From the NCBI RefSeq assembly GCF_024609785.1, contig NZ_JANHJQ010000015.1:52733-116732 (forward strand): DNA of 64,000 bases, read 5' to 3'. Both the position numbers and the translations under genes were made by a program. Below the pieces are notes generated by a model that was not told the DNA's origin, ran no database searches, and saw only the letters and a program-made list of their open reading frames with translations. Of this stretch, positions 1 through 8,968 are shown one piece after another; the first letter of the stretch is position 1; the number at the start of each line of letters is the position of its first letter. Source of the stretch: Pseudalkalibacillus decolorationis (GTDB lineage: Bacteria > Bacillota > Bacilli > Bacillales > Fictibacillaceae).

Positions 1-711
1 GTCTAAAGCAGACTCTACACTGGAAGCACTCTTGCTTGAGATCCGTAAAAGAAGTTCTTTACGTGTTTTACGCTCAATAAGGGTAAGTAAGGCTTCATCA
101 TTGGATTTCTTTCCAATAACCGTATCAATTTCCCAGTGTCCAAATTCTTCTCTGGACTCAACGGAGTCACATCGTTCTTCAATGCTCTGCCCTAGAATAC
201 GCTTGTTTTTACGAGAGGGTTTCTTTTTAGTGGATCGGCGCATTTTCATGGCAAGATCTAGGTTTCTGACAGACAGCTTCCCTTGATCGATCAAATTATA
301 AATCGTTTTAGTGGACGGGATATAAGTGTCGTTGAATGTAGTGGCTCTTTTCGCATAACCAACGATCGCGTCTGGTGACCATTTATCTTCTAATATTTTC
401 TTCCCTGCGAACTGAAGGAATTCCCATGCTTTCATGACGATAGATTGAGCTCCACAGTGCTGACGATTTTCTTTGTAGACACGGGCGCCGGTATCAGAGA
501 AATAGTTCATACTTGGCTTTCGATTGGTATCAAGCTGTGTAACAGAACCCCGTTTGCGTTCCCGAGAGATGGTACTTACATCGCGATTTGTTCTTTTCGC
601 AATCTCACGAAGAGAGAGACCTAATTTTAGATAGGCAGAGATTTCCCCTCTCTCGGAATCGCTAAGATGTTTAAAGGAGCGAGCCTTTGTGCTAGAATGA
701 GTTTGAGCCAT
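1..711 (-). CDS. IS30-family transposase, 3' end cut by window edge
   Basis: The reverse strand reads open for 237 codons from ATG at 711 to the first base of the window, so the C-terminal part is missing. The N-terminus (HLSDSERGEISAYLKLG, then LSLREIAKRTNRDVSTISRE) is the helix-turn-helix typical of IS30 transposases. The motif GHWEIDTVIG near residue 205 carries the first catalytic Asp of the DDE domain. IS30 enzymes cut and join their own inverted repeats; the family is usually 300-350 aa, so about 100 residues lie outside. The seen part has no stop or frameshift. A candidate terminal repeat lies upstream at 784-806. Family call is firm; activity cannot be judged. Confidence 0.88.
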   Translation of the reverse strand, partial: MAQTHSSTKARSFKHLSDSERGEISAYLKLGLSLREIAKRTNRDVSTISRERKRGSVTQLDTNRKPSMNYFSDTGARVYKENRQHCGAQSIVMKAWEFLQFAGKKILEDKWSPDAIVGYAKRATTFNDTYIPSTKTIYNLIDQGKLSVRNLDLAMKMRRSTKKKPSRKNKRILGQSIEERCDSVESREEFGHWEIDTVIGKKSNDEALLTLIERKTRKELLLRISSKSASSVESALD

Positions 712-783
712 AGTGACCTCCGTGAGTTAATCGTTTTCGTCGACATTAATGATACACGGTCTCACTATGGTTTTTCTATTTAT

Positions 784-806
784 ATGTGTTGCACTTCATT
801 TTACAA
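784..806. repeat. candidate terminal inverted repeat of the IS30 element
   Basis: About 75 bp before the transposase start lies a sequence reading GTGTTGCACTTCATTTTAC on the plus strand, which resembles the ends of IS30-type elements in Firmicutes. The partner repeat would lie left of the window, so the exact end and any target duplication cannot be checked here. Base composition becomes more AT-rich just after it. Confidence 0.45.
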
Positions 807-1097
807 TTAACCGCTTTTTTATATTGTTTTATAAATATACAGAAGGTTAATCCGAAAACAGAATAAAGTTTATAAACATTGAAAATGTTACTTATGATGT
901 TGTTTAATAAACTTTTTGTACGGCTTGAGTAAATAGAGTGAGTAGTAATACATGTATAAAAGGGAAAATTAACTATATTGTGCTCTTTTTTTTACGAACC
1001 AGACCCACTTTACAATATATGTAATAAAAACAATGGTCATTAAGCTCCTAATCTGAACGAAATAGAGAATAGATGAACTTTTAGGGAGTTGTAATCG
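807..1097. other. AT-rich intergenic stretch, no gene seen
   Basis: This space between the IS30 end and the acyltransferase gene holds no open frame with a ribosome binding site and no clear hairpin terminator. GGGAGTTG at 1084-1091 is the likely ribosome binding site of the next gene. I see no convincing promoter hexamer pair. Confidence 0.4.
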
Positions 1098-2177
1098 ATG
1101 AATAAGAAGCTTGGTCAGTCTAAAAATCAATTTTTTGAGGAAATACACTTTTTACGTGCATTTGCATGTGTAGGAGTTTTACTTGTACACCTTAGTGCAA
1201 GTTACTTTTACCAACATAATGAAACCTATAATTGGCTTACCTTTTTCTTAAATCAAATAGGACGTTTCGGCACTCCAACCTTTGCTTTGATTAGTGGATT
1301 TTTACTGTTTCAACAAGTAAAGTCCAAAGGTTTTGATCAGTTCCATTTTGTTCAATCCCGATTCACAAAAATTGTTATGCCATTCATTGTATGGAGTGTG
1401 TTTTATTTATTAGTTAAAGTATTCTTTCTTAATGTAGAAATTCATGTTAATAGTGATTTTGTGATGAGTTTTCTATTTGGAGAGACTTTCTACCATTTAT
1501 ATTTTATGGTAATTGTTATTCAATTTTATATTTTATTCCCACTTCTCCAACTGATTCGTTCGAACCTATCATGGATTATTGCTCTAGTTAGTTCCTTTGT
1601 TATAAGTGTTATTTTCACCAATTTATCAAGTTTTATTTCAGTAACAGAGGGGATAGGGGCTCTATTAAATAACCGGGTATTCTTTTTTACATGGATCTTC
1701 TATTTCATTTTTGGTGGATTTTTATCCTATAATTGGAATGTGATTATGGGACTAGCAAAAAAGCAAGGACTAATGATCATCTCATTGTTTACTATCTATG
1801 TATTGGCTGTTTATGAATACAAAACGTTAGGATCTATTCCTTCTAATAGAATGTCTAATTTAATTAATATACCGCTATTAACTATTGCGGTAATCGGCCT
1901 TTTTCCATTAATAAAAAAGATTCCCCTATTTTATGAATCTTTTAAAATAATTGGTACGTTATCCATGGGAATTTATCTTGTCCATCCTTTGGTATTATTG
2001 GTTCTTCAAAATATATTACCAAGATCATTTTGGACTACTTACGGATTCCCATTGATGTTTATGGTTGTTTTACTTCTATCGATAGGAATTGTTCAAGTAT
2101 TAAGGCGGCTATCAATAGTTCAGTATATAATACCAGTACCTCGAATGCAGTCTAGCAATAAACCTGTAAGAGTTTAG
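1098..2177 (+). CDS. acyltransferase-3 family membrane protein
   Basis: This is a 359-aa polytopic membrane protein of the acyltransferase-3 (OafA/YrhL-like) family, which O-acylates surface sugars or polymers. Near the N-terminus it shows EEIHFLRAFACVGVLLVH, the family's R..A...V...H signature, and about ten hydrophobic segments follow. The start ATG has GGGAGTTG about 6 nt upstream. There is no C-terminal SGNH domain, so it is the short form, close to the WbbJ/IcaC-like branch. It sits alone, next to an IS end, 12 kb before the polysaccharide cluster. Its substrate cannot be read from the sequence; O-acetylation of a wall polymer is the best guess. Confidence 0.85.
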   Translation: MNKKLGQSKNQFFEEIHFLRAFACVGVLLVHLSASYFYQHNETYNWLTFFLNQIGRFGTPTFALISGFLLFQQVKSKGFDQFHFVQSRFTKIVMPFIVWSVFYLLVKVFFLNVEIHVNSDFVMSFLFGETFYHLYFMVIVIQFYILFPLLQLIRSNLSWIIALVSSFVISVIFTNLSSFISVTEGIGALLNNRVFFFTWIFYFIFGGFLSYNWNVIMGLAKKQGLMIISLFTIYVLAVYEYKTLGSIPSNRMSNLINIPLLTIAVIGLFPLIKKIPLFYESFKIIGTLSMGIYLVHPLVLLVLQNILPRSFWTTYGFPLMFMVVLLLSIGIVQVLRRLSIVQYIIPVPRMQSSNKPVRV

Positions 2178-2910
2178 TAGATAATGAAGGTACAAGAAAA
2201 ATCATTTCTCCATAGAAAAGGCTCCAGTCACTTGCGGCCTAACATTTAATAAGCAAAGGGATCTTTCATCTCATTAATTTTCATATTTATTTTTAACGTT
2301 TGGGCAGATTCAATCAAGTAACCATTATCTTTGTTAATGTAGACATACTAATTACCTGTCAACTACTGCTTATATAAATTACCGCGGTTGCCTTTCATTT
2401 GGGACCAGCATCTCATCTCTATCTTATATAAATTTGCTTTAATATTGTGTTCTGTAACTAAGTGGAATGAAAAAGGTACTGGCAATGGTGAAGTACGTGG
2501 TGCGGATTGGTGCTGCTTTTTCCATACGGGGATAAGATATCCAGCTAAGGAGATATTCCCCACTTTCTCTTGGATACGTAGATCGAAGGAATTTTTGGAT
2601 CTCAATTAAGTGATATTATGGGAGGATGAGTGGCCGTGAGCAGTGTTGAGGTCTTTCATACCGTAATACCTATTTTCCCAAACAGATTAGGATTGGAAAA
2701 TAGGATGCTCCTCCTTGATAGAAATTAAGGGATATCAATTTCTATTCATGAGATTTAAGATGTTCAACTAGTTCGTGTGGATGAATTCAAAACACCAATT
2801 AATTCAAAAAATTAAATATTTTTCCCTTTCTATATTTGAATTGTTACTTTTTTGTAAAGATTTTGTTACAATAGTAACTGAATCATTCAGCAATAGGAAG
2901 GGATTTTATT
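2178..2910. other. 733-bp intergenic region with repeats, no supported gene
   Basis: Short frames on both strands around 2363-2609 lack ribosome binding sites and recognisable motifs. The stretch holds a 12-bp direct repeat (CTTATATAAATT near 2369 and 2421). It also has a 10-bp perfect inverted repeat, CCTATTTTCC at 2669-2678 and GGAAAATAGG at 2695-2704, not followed by a T-tract. A palindrome GTTACAATAGTAAC near 2865-2878 lies just upstream of the next gene and could be an operator. It may be a decayed mobile element or recombination scar. Confidence 0.35.
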
Positions 2911-4779
2911 ATGAGTAAATGGCTTATATCGTCTTTAATGATGTTTATTATATTTACTGCATGGACTTTTAAAAATATTTGGTTTTCATATGAAATGTTG
3001 AATGAATCTAATATTCTTTTACAGGCTTTATCGGGATTAGGTTTAACAATGCTATTAGCTAGTATCTTTCTATTTTCTTCCCGGAAGATTAATTATATAT
3101 TTTCTATATTCCTCTATGCATTAGTATCTATTCTTTTATATGGTGATGTTGTATACGAAAGGTATTATAATGACATATTATCTATCAAATTATTAGAGCA
3201 AGCTGGTCAAGCTGCGGAAGTTGGTAACTCTATAGTTACTCTAATACAAAGCCAAGATATTATTTACTTTATGGATCTTATTCTTCTCATAATCCTACTT
3301 TCAATATTACTTCTCACCAATAAAGAACCTAAGCGAAAGTCGATTAAATTAGCAACAGCTGCTTTTTGTACAGGAATATTAGGGATTAGTAGCTTGACTA
3401 TTTTTACTATTGAAGCCCAATATAGTAACCAATATAAAGTAGCTAAAGCAGGAATGCTCCCTGCACATATCTTTAATGCTACGAAAACACTAGATGAAAA
3501 TAGGGTAGCTCCAGTACTTAGTAAAGATACTAGTATAAAAGAATTAGATGAAATTAAAACTTATTTTAACGAAAAACAGAAAAGTCAATTGAGGTCACCC
3601 TATTACGGAATTGCTAAAGGTAAAAACCTGATTATTGTTCAAGCGGAATCATTAAATGATTTTGTTATAAATAAAAAAATTGCTGGTCAGGAGATAACTC
3701 CAAATTTAAACAAGTTAATAAAGAATAGCTTTTATTATAATAATATCTACACCCAAATTGGCAAAGGAAATACCTCTGATGCAGAGTTTGTCGTTAATAA
3801 TTCCCTTTTTCCTCCTAAGGATACAAGCGGATATAAGGGTTATGTAGACGGTGTGTTTCAGTCTTTACCTCAAATATTAGATACGGCTGGATATTATGTT
3901 ACTGCCTCTCACGGGAACCGGCCGGAATTTTGGAATAGAAAAGCAGCTTATCCAGCACAAGGGTTTGAAGAATTTTATAGCACTAACCACCCTGATATTG
4001 ATGCAAGTCACAAGCTGGGAATGGGAATATCAGATCAAAGTATATTTTCCCAAATGACTGATATCTATAAAAAGCAATCTGAAAGGGGTAATTTTTTTGG
4101 ATTTATTATTACTCTAAGTCAGCACAGGCCTTTTGAGTTACCTGATGAATATCAATATTTAGACCTGCCAAATAAGTTTAATGACACAGCAGTTGGGGAC
4201 TATTTACAAAGTTCAAAGTATGCTGATGACGCTTTAGGTGATTTTATAAAGAAACTTAAGGAGAGTGGATTGTGGGAAGAGACTGTTTTTGTCTATTATG
4301 GCGATCACTATGGTTTACTGCCTGATAAATCCAAACAGTTAAAGAATCTCCTTGGGGTGAAATTTGACCGTAAAGAAATGTTTAACATACCATTGATTAT
4401 TCACTATCCTGGTCAAGAGGTTGGAGAAACGAAGGATATTATTGGGGGGATGGTTGATATTGCTCCTACTGTTATCTCCTTATTAGGGATTAAACAAGAT
4501 TTGTACCAGGTGGGAGTTGATCTGAATTCTAAAGAACAAGGCTTTGTAGGATTTAGACATGGTTTTCCAACTTACAGTTACTTTTCGGATAACTATGACT
4601 TCACCATGTCTCCAACTGGGGAGTTTGAGCAAGGAAGTTGTATTAAAGTTAGTAGTGGAAAAGAAGTTGATGTTCAAAATTGCCGGGAAGGTTATGAACG
4701 GATCAAGAAAGGAATTAAGATGTCAGACCGTCTATTAGAAAATGATTTGATAAAAATTTTAAGAGACGGTAAGTTATAA
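2911..4779 (+). CDS. LtaS-like phosphoglycerol transferase (sulfatase fold)
   Basis: The 622-aa protein has about four N-terminal membrane helices (residues 1-170), a linker, and an extracellular sulfatase-type domain from about residue 235. That is the layout of lipoteichoic acid synthases, which polymerise glycerol-phosphate from phosphatidylglycerol. Seen motifs are VQAESLNDF (metal-binding Glu), GKGNTSDAEF with the expected nucleophile Thr, SQHRPF, and YYGDHYG with the metal-binding Asp-His. RBS AGGAAGGG lies 7-10 nt upstream. It stands alone between two long spacers and ends in a strong terminator. It resembles LtaS paralogues such as YfnI/YqgS; whether it makes polymer or primes or decorates another glycan is open. 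Confidence 0.85.
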   Translation: MSKWLISSLMMFIIFTAWTFKNIWFSYEMLNESNILLQALSGLGLTMLLASIFLFSSRKINYIFSIFLYALVSILLYGDVVYERYYNDILSIKLLEQAGQAAEVGNSIVTLIQSQDIIYFMDLILLIILLSILLLTNKEPKRKSIKLATAAFCTGILGISSLTIFTIEAQYSNQYKVAKAGMLPAHIFNATKTLDENRVAPVLSKDTSIKELDEIKTYFNEKQKSQLRSPYYGIAKGKNLIIVQAESLNDFVINKKIAGQEITPNLNKLIKNSFYYNNIYTQIGKGNTSDAEFVVNNSLFPPKDTSGYKGYVDGVFQSLPQILDTAGYYVTASHGNRPEFWNRKAAYPAQGFEEFYSTNHPDIDASHKLGMGISDQSIFSQMTDIYKKQSERGNFFGFIITLSQHRPFELPDEYQYLDLPNKFNDTAVGDYLQSSKYADDALGDFIKKLKESGLWEETVFVYYGDHYGLLPDKSKQLKNLLGVKFDRKEMFNIPLIIHYPGQEVGETKDIIGGMVDIAPTVISLLGIKQDLYQVGVDLNSKEQGFVGFRHGFPTYSYFSDNYDFTMSPTGEFEQGSCIKVSSGKEVDVQNCREGYERIKKGIKMSDRLLENDLIKILRDGKL

Positions 4780-4796
4780 TGCTTAAATCTATTTTT

Positions 4797-4826
4797 GTGG
4801 CCCGGTATTCCGGGTCACTTTTTTTA
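4797..4826 (+). terminator. Rho-independent terminator of the LtaS-like gene
   Basis: GTGGCCCGG and CCGGGTCAC form a 9-bp stem with a TATT loop, followed by seven T residues. It lies 17 bp after the stop codon. Beyond it, 4827-5131 is AT-rich leader for the next gene with no further ORF. Confidence 0.93.
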
Positions 4827-5131
4827 TTAAATAGTGGAAATACAGATAACTTAACCAGTTCAGGTTGATGTTTTAAAGGGGAAATTACTAAAAAGATAAT
4901 ATTTTAATAAATATATGGAAAACCCTGTCGATAATATATATGAAGAAAAATATTATAGAAGAATAAGTTAGGTACGTTTTCCTTATACATCTTCTATTAT
5001 CTTCTAACTATTGGCTCATTTTGTAGAAAATTGTAATATTTAGCCTCTTTTTAATCAGTTTTTGCTATACTGATTTTATATGAAAACTAAGAGGGAGGGT
5101 TTTTTTAATTTTTTTAAGGGGGATAAAAGGC

Positions 5132-7315
5132 ATGTACAAAAAAATCTTAATTGCATCATTGGTCATTTTGTTATCTATATCTTTGGTACCAATTTCTAAT
5201 GTTAAAGCTGCCGAAACAATTTCTATTAAACTAGTAAATTACATAGGTAATAAAACCTCGATTGAGGTAACGACAAATGGAAGTTATCGTGTTAAAGATA
5301 ACAATCAAAACACTAGGATTACCGGAAATGATCGGTTTGATGTAGCAAACAGTATTGCTGATAAGGTTTGGGATAGCAATTCTGATACAGTTATACTGGC
5401 TTACTATAATGCATTTGCTGATGCATTAGCAGCGGCACCGTTAGCTTACAAGAAGAATGCACCAATTCTTTTAACGCAAACAGGATTTTTAACAGAGAAA
5501 ACAAAACAAAAAATTATAGACTTACAACCTAGAGAAGTTATTATTGTTGGCGGTCCTGGAAGTGTATCCAATAATGTGCTTAATCAGGTTGATTCGATTG
5601 TATCTGATGTCCGCAGAATAGGCGGAGCTGACCGATTTGAAGTAGCTTACAAGATTTCAAGAGAATTAGGATCCACTAATACAGCAATTGTTACAAACGG
5701 TTTAGTATTTGCGGATGCTCTTTCAATTGCACCGTATGCTGCCCGTCAAGGATACCCAATCTTATTAACCACTAAGGATTCTTTACCTACTAAAACTAGA
5801 CAAGCATTAGAAGAGGGAAGGATTTCAAACACATACATCATTGGTGGAACAGGTAGTGTGAGTAATAACATTAATGTTCCTTCACCAACTCGAATCGGTG
5901 GGGCAGATCGGTTTGAGGTTGCGACCAATATCGTAAGAAAACTAAATATGCCAACAGAAAAAGCATATATGGCTACAGGTATGAAGTTTGCAGATGCATT
6001 AACTGGTTCAGTACTTGCTGCAGAGCAAAAAGCCCCTTTACTGCTGACAATACCAGATCGTTTACCTGGCACAACAGACAGGTTAATTGAAGATTACGGA
6101 ATGGCTAATTTTACGATTCTTGGGGGACCTGCGTCGGTAACTGATCAAGTGATGAATAGTTTACCGAATTACATTCCGATTGATTCAGGGATTAATTACT
6201 ATGTGAAAAAGAGAAACAGTGGAATTGCTTTATACAGGGGGGCCACCCTAGTTAAGGACTTCGGAAACACAAGTTTTGTTCTAACACCTGGACAATATAC
6301 AGCGTCAAAACAGATTAGAATAAATGATCGTCCTTATTTAGGTGAAATGCAGTTCAAATTGGAAGATGGATATGTACGCCCTATTAACTTAAATATTCCA
6401 TTTGATGATTATTTGAAAGGAGTAGTTCCTAATGAAATGCCTGCAAGCTGGCATTCAGAAGCATTAAAAGCTCAGGCTGTTGCAGCCAGAACCTATTCAA
6501 TTGATGAAGTTGGAAACGTAGTTAAAGATAATCAAAGCTTCCAAGTCTATGGTGGATATATGTGGAATTCGGGCACTTATTCCGATTCAAACAAAGCGGT
6601 TGAAGCAACAAGTGGTAAAGAATTGTATTACAATAATCGTTTGATCAGTGCAGTCTTTTCCTCCAGTAATGGGGGTATGACAGAATCTAATGCAAATGAG
6701 TGGGGAAGTACTCCTTTACCATATCTTCCGGTTCAACCTGATACTTTCGATGATGTAACTTGGGGAATCGAGCTTCATAAGACACAAATTGATATGTTCT
6801 CCTATAATGATAACCTAAAAAACCCAGGACATTGGTGGGAGAAAATTGATGAAGTAGATGACAAGTTTGCAGATAATATAAAAGACTGGTTAAACACAAA
6901 GGCGGAATATAAGAACACAGAGATTAAACTAATATCAATCCCTGAATTTTCGATGAATTTAAATGACACTTATAACAGTGGAAGAAGTAAATATGGAAGA
7001 TTGAGAGTAGAGTTTTATGCTAGAGATCGTGATACAGGAAATTACAGATACGACACTAATGGATATATTAAAAAATACACAGTTGATACTGGACAAACTC
7101 TCGCAAGTGATATACGGGTTATCCTAGGAACTTTATACTTTAAGAGTACTTATATAACGAATTTAGATTCTTCTGGTGCCTCATATCAAGTTTCAGGAAG
7201 AGGCTTTGGCCATGGAGTTGGAATGAGTCAACACGGAGCAAAGGGTAGAGCGGAAGCAGGTATTCCGTATGAGGAAATATTAGAATTCTATTATCCTGGA
7301 ACAATACTTAAATAA
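5132..7315 (+). CDS. secreted CWB2-repeat protein with SpoIID/LytB domain
   Basis: The 727-aa precursor has a signal peptide (residues 1-27, ending VKA), three CWB2 repeats (about 61-155, 156-245, 250-345) and a SpoIID/LytB domain to the end. Each repeat shows the R-I-x-G-x-D-R-F start, FADAL and PILLT motifs. CWB2 modules bind secondary wall polymers non-covalently. The SpoIID part shows VVPNEMPASW with the catalytic Glu, EALKAQAVAARTY, and the C-terminal GFGHGVGMSQHGA; this family consists of lytic transglycosylases or amidase enhancers acting on glycan strands. Residues 30-58 look like the first strand of a SpoIID domain, so the repeats appear inserted in it. RBS AAGGGGGAT precedes the ATG. 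It is first in a run of four CWB2 genes. Confidence 0.92.
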   Translation: MYKKILIASLVILLSISLVPISNVKAAETISIKLVNYIGNKTSIEVTTNGSYRVKDNNQNTRITGNDRFDVANSIADKVWDSNSDTVILAYYNAFADALAAAPLAYKKNAPILLTQTGFLTEKTKQKIIDLQPREVIIVGGPGSVSNNVLNQVDSIVSDVRRIGGADRFEVAYKISRELGSTNTAIVTNGLVFADALSIAPYAARQGYPILLTTKDSLPTKTRQALEEGRISNTYIIGGTGSVSNNINVPSPTRIGGADRFEVATNIVRKLNMPTEKAYMATGMKFADALTGSVLAAEQKAPLLLTIPDRLPGTTDRLIEDYGMANFTILGGPASVTDQVMNSLPNYIPIDSGINYYVKKRNSGIALYRGATLVKDFGNTSFVLTPGQYTASKQIRINDRPYLGEMQFKLEDGYVRPINLNIPFDDYLKGVVPNEMPASWHSEALKAQAVAARTYSIDEVGNVVKDNQSFQVYGGYMWNSGTYSDSNKAVEATSGKELYYNNRLISAVFSSSNGGMTESNANEWGSTPLPYLPVQPDTFDDVTWGIELHKTQIDMFSYNDNLKNPGHWWEKIDEVDDKFADNIKDWLNTKAEYKNTEIKLISIPEFSMNLNDTYNSGRSKYGRLRVEFYARDRDTGNYRYDTNGYIKKYTVDTGQTLASDIRVILGTLYFKSTYITNLDSSGASYQVSGRGFGHGVGMSQHGAKGRAEAGIPYEEILEFYYPGTILK

Positions 7316-7344
7316 ATAATTAATCAATAATAAGTAATAATTTT

Positions 7345-7423
7345 GACACTTATACCTTGTGACAAGTTGCATATAGGGATTTACTACCTTACTCGTTACA
7401 TTCACACACAGGGTATAGGTGTC
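7345..7423. promoter_or_regulatory. long inverted repeat between two CWB2 genes
   Basis: GACACTTATACCTTGTG (7345-7361) pairs with CACAGGGTATAGGTGTC (7407-7423): 17 consecutive pairs, two of them G-U as RNA. The spacer is 45 nt. A T-rich run GTTTGTTTATT follows. It lies in the 138-bp gap before the second CWB2 gene and could be a terminator of the first gene, a leader structure of the second, or a protein site. Confidence 0.6.
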
Positions 7424-7462
7424 GTTTGTTTATTACTTACTTAAAACAAGGAGATGAACGTA

Positions 7463-8950
7463 TTGAAAAAGGTCATCATGCTGCTTGCTTTTATGTTATT
7501 TTTTACAACACCTGTAATGGCAGCAGATACACAAATTTCTCGAATTTCAGGTGAGGATCGGTTTGATGTTGCGAGAAATGTGTATGAACAAGGATGGAGT
7601 TCAGCAAACACTGTTGTATTAGCCAATTATAAAGCTTTTGCAGATGCTCTTGCAGCAGCTCCACTAGCCTATAAACACAATGCTCCTATTTTCCTAACTG
7701 AATCTAATCATCTGACAGATAAAACTAGGACTAAATTAGAGTCTATACATCCTTCAAAAGTATACATAGTAGGTGGTAGTGGTAGTATTTCTGATCGGGT
7801 TTTCCGTGAGGTAGATTCACTTTCGGGATCTGTTCAAAGGATTGGAGGATCAGATCGATTTGATGTTGCTGCTAATATAGCTCGTGAAATGGGTTCTACT
7901 AATAATGCAGTTATAGCAAATGGGATGGTATTTGCGGATGCTCTATCAATTGCACCTTATGCTGCAAGACATGGATATCCTATTCTACTAACTGAGGATA
8001 CAACATTACCACAAACAACTTCTAATACTCTAAAAGCCCTTGGGATAAATGATACAATTATTGTTGGTGGGACGGGGAGTGTAGGACAGGGAGTAGCAAA
8101 TGACTTGCCTTCACCAATGAGAATTGGGGGAAGTGATCGTTTTGAGGTCTCGTCCAATATTGTTAAACAATTAAATTGGAATCCTTCAAAGGCTTATGTG
8201 GCGACAGGGCTAACATTCGCCGATGCTTTAACGGGCTCTGTTCTTGCTGCGAAACAAAATGCCCCGATTTTATTAACAATGCCGTCTGATGTTTCAAATT
8301 CAATTGAAGATATTATTCATCATAAAGATTTAAATCATTTTGTTATTTTGGGTGGTACTGGGTCTGTTTCTACAAATGTAAACTCTCAACTAAACCATAT
8401 GACACAATTAACTGGTAAATTGATTGTTTTAGATCCAGGACATGGCGATCATGATTCGGGGGCAATTGGTAATGGTTTATATGAAAAGAATGTTGTTTTA
8501 GATGTTGGTATTAAAACAAGGGATAAGCTTGAGGCAGTCGGAGCAAATATTATCATGACTCGTGACAATGACACATTTGTTGAACTATCAGACCGTGTGA
8601 AGATAGCAAACAGTGCTGGTGCCGATTCCTTTATTAGTATTCACGCAAATGCATTTACATCAAGTTCCGTAAATGGAACTGAATCTTATTGGGATAGTAC
8701 GTACAAGGCAAGAGAAAGTGAAGAGCTTGCTGCAGAAATACAACCAAGACTGATAAATAGACTTAACACAGATGACCGCGGTGTTAAACATTATGATTAT
8801 TACGTATTAAGACACACTTTAATGCCAAGCGTTTTACTTGAACTGGGATTTATTACGAATCCTGAAGATGCAGCGAAACTGGCAAGTGAATGGTACAGAG
8901 GTCAGGCAGCTAAGGCGATTCTCGACGGAGTTCTTGCATACTATAATTAA
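7463..8950 (+). CDS. secreted CWB2-repeat N-acetylmuramoyl-L-alanine amidase
   Basis: The start is taken as TTG at 7463 because AAGGAG ends 9 nt before it; the ATG at 7454 touches that site directly. The 495-aa precursor has a signal peptide (to about residue 21, VMA), three CWB2 repeats (about 25-320) and a C-terminal Amidase_3 domain. Zinc ligands of that family are visible: His in LDPGHGDHDSGA, Glu in LYEKN, His in SIHANAF, and the catalytic Glu in LLELGFITN. It should cut the MurNAc-L-Ala bond of peptidoglycan, as CwlB/LytC does. LytC of B. subtilis has the same order of modules. Only 18 bp separate it from the next amidase gene, so the two are co-transcribed. Confidence 0.93.
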   Translation: MKKVIMLLAFMLFFTTPVMAADTQISRISGEDRFDVARNVYEQGWSSANTVVLANYKAFADALAAAPLAYKHNAPIFLTESNHLTDKTRTKLESIHPSKVYIVGGSGSISDRVFREVDSLSGSVQRIGGSDRFDVAANIAREMGSTNNAVIANGMVFADALSIAPYAARHGYPILLTEDTTLPQTTSNTLKALGINDTIIVGGTGSVGQGVANDLPSPMRIGGSDRFEVSSNIVKQLNWNPSKAYVATGLTFADALTGSVLAAKQNAPILLTMPSDVSNSIEDIIHHKDLNHFVILGGTGSVSTNVNSQLNHMTQLTGKLIVLDPGHGDHDSGAIGNGLYEKNVVLDVGIKTRDKLEAVGANIIMTRDNDTFVELSDRVKIANSAGADSFISIHANAFTSSSVNGTESYWDSTYKARESEELAAEIQPRLINRLNTDDRGVKHYDYYVLRHTLMPSVLLELGFITNPEDAAKLASEWYRGQAAKAILDGVLAYYN

Positions 8951-8968
8951 AATAGGGAGGGATAAAAG

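Noticed and set aside
32-286. Forward 84-codon frame at the window start
   Set aside because: It is antisense to the open IS30 transposase frame and has no ribosome site.
2363-2609. Overlapping frames on both strands (80 and 73 codons)
   Set aside because: No ribosome sites, no recognisable motif, mutually overlapping; kept only as part of the spacer entry.
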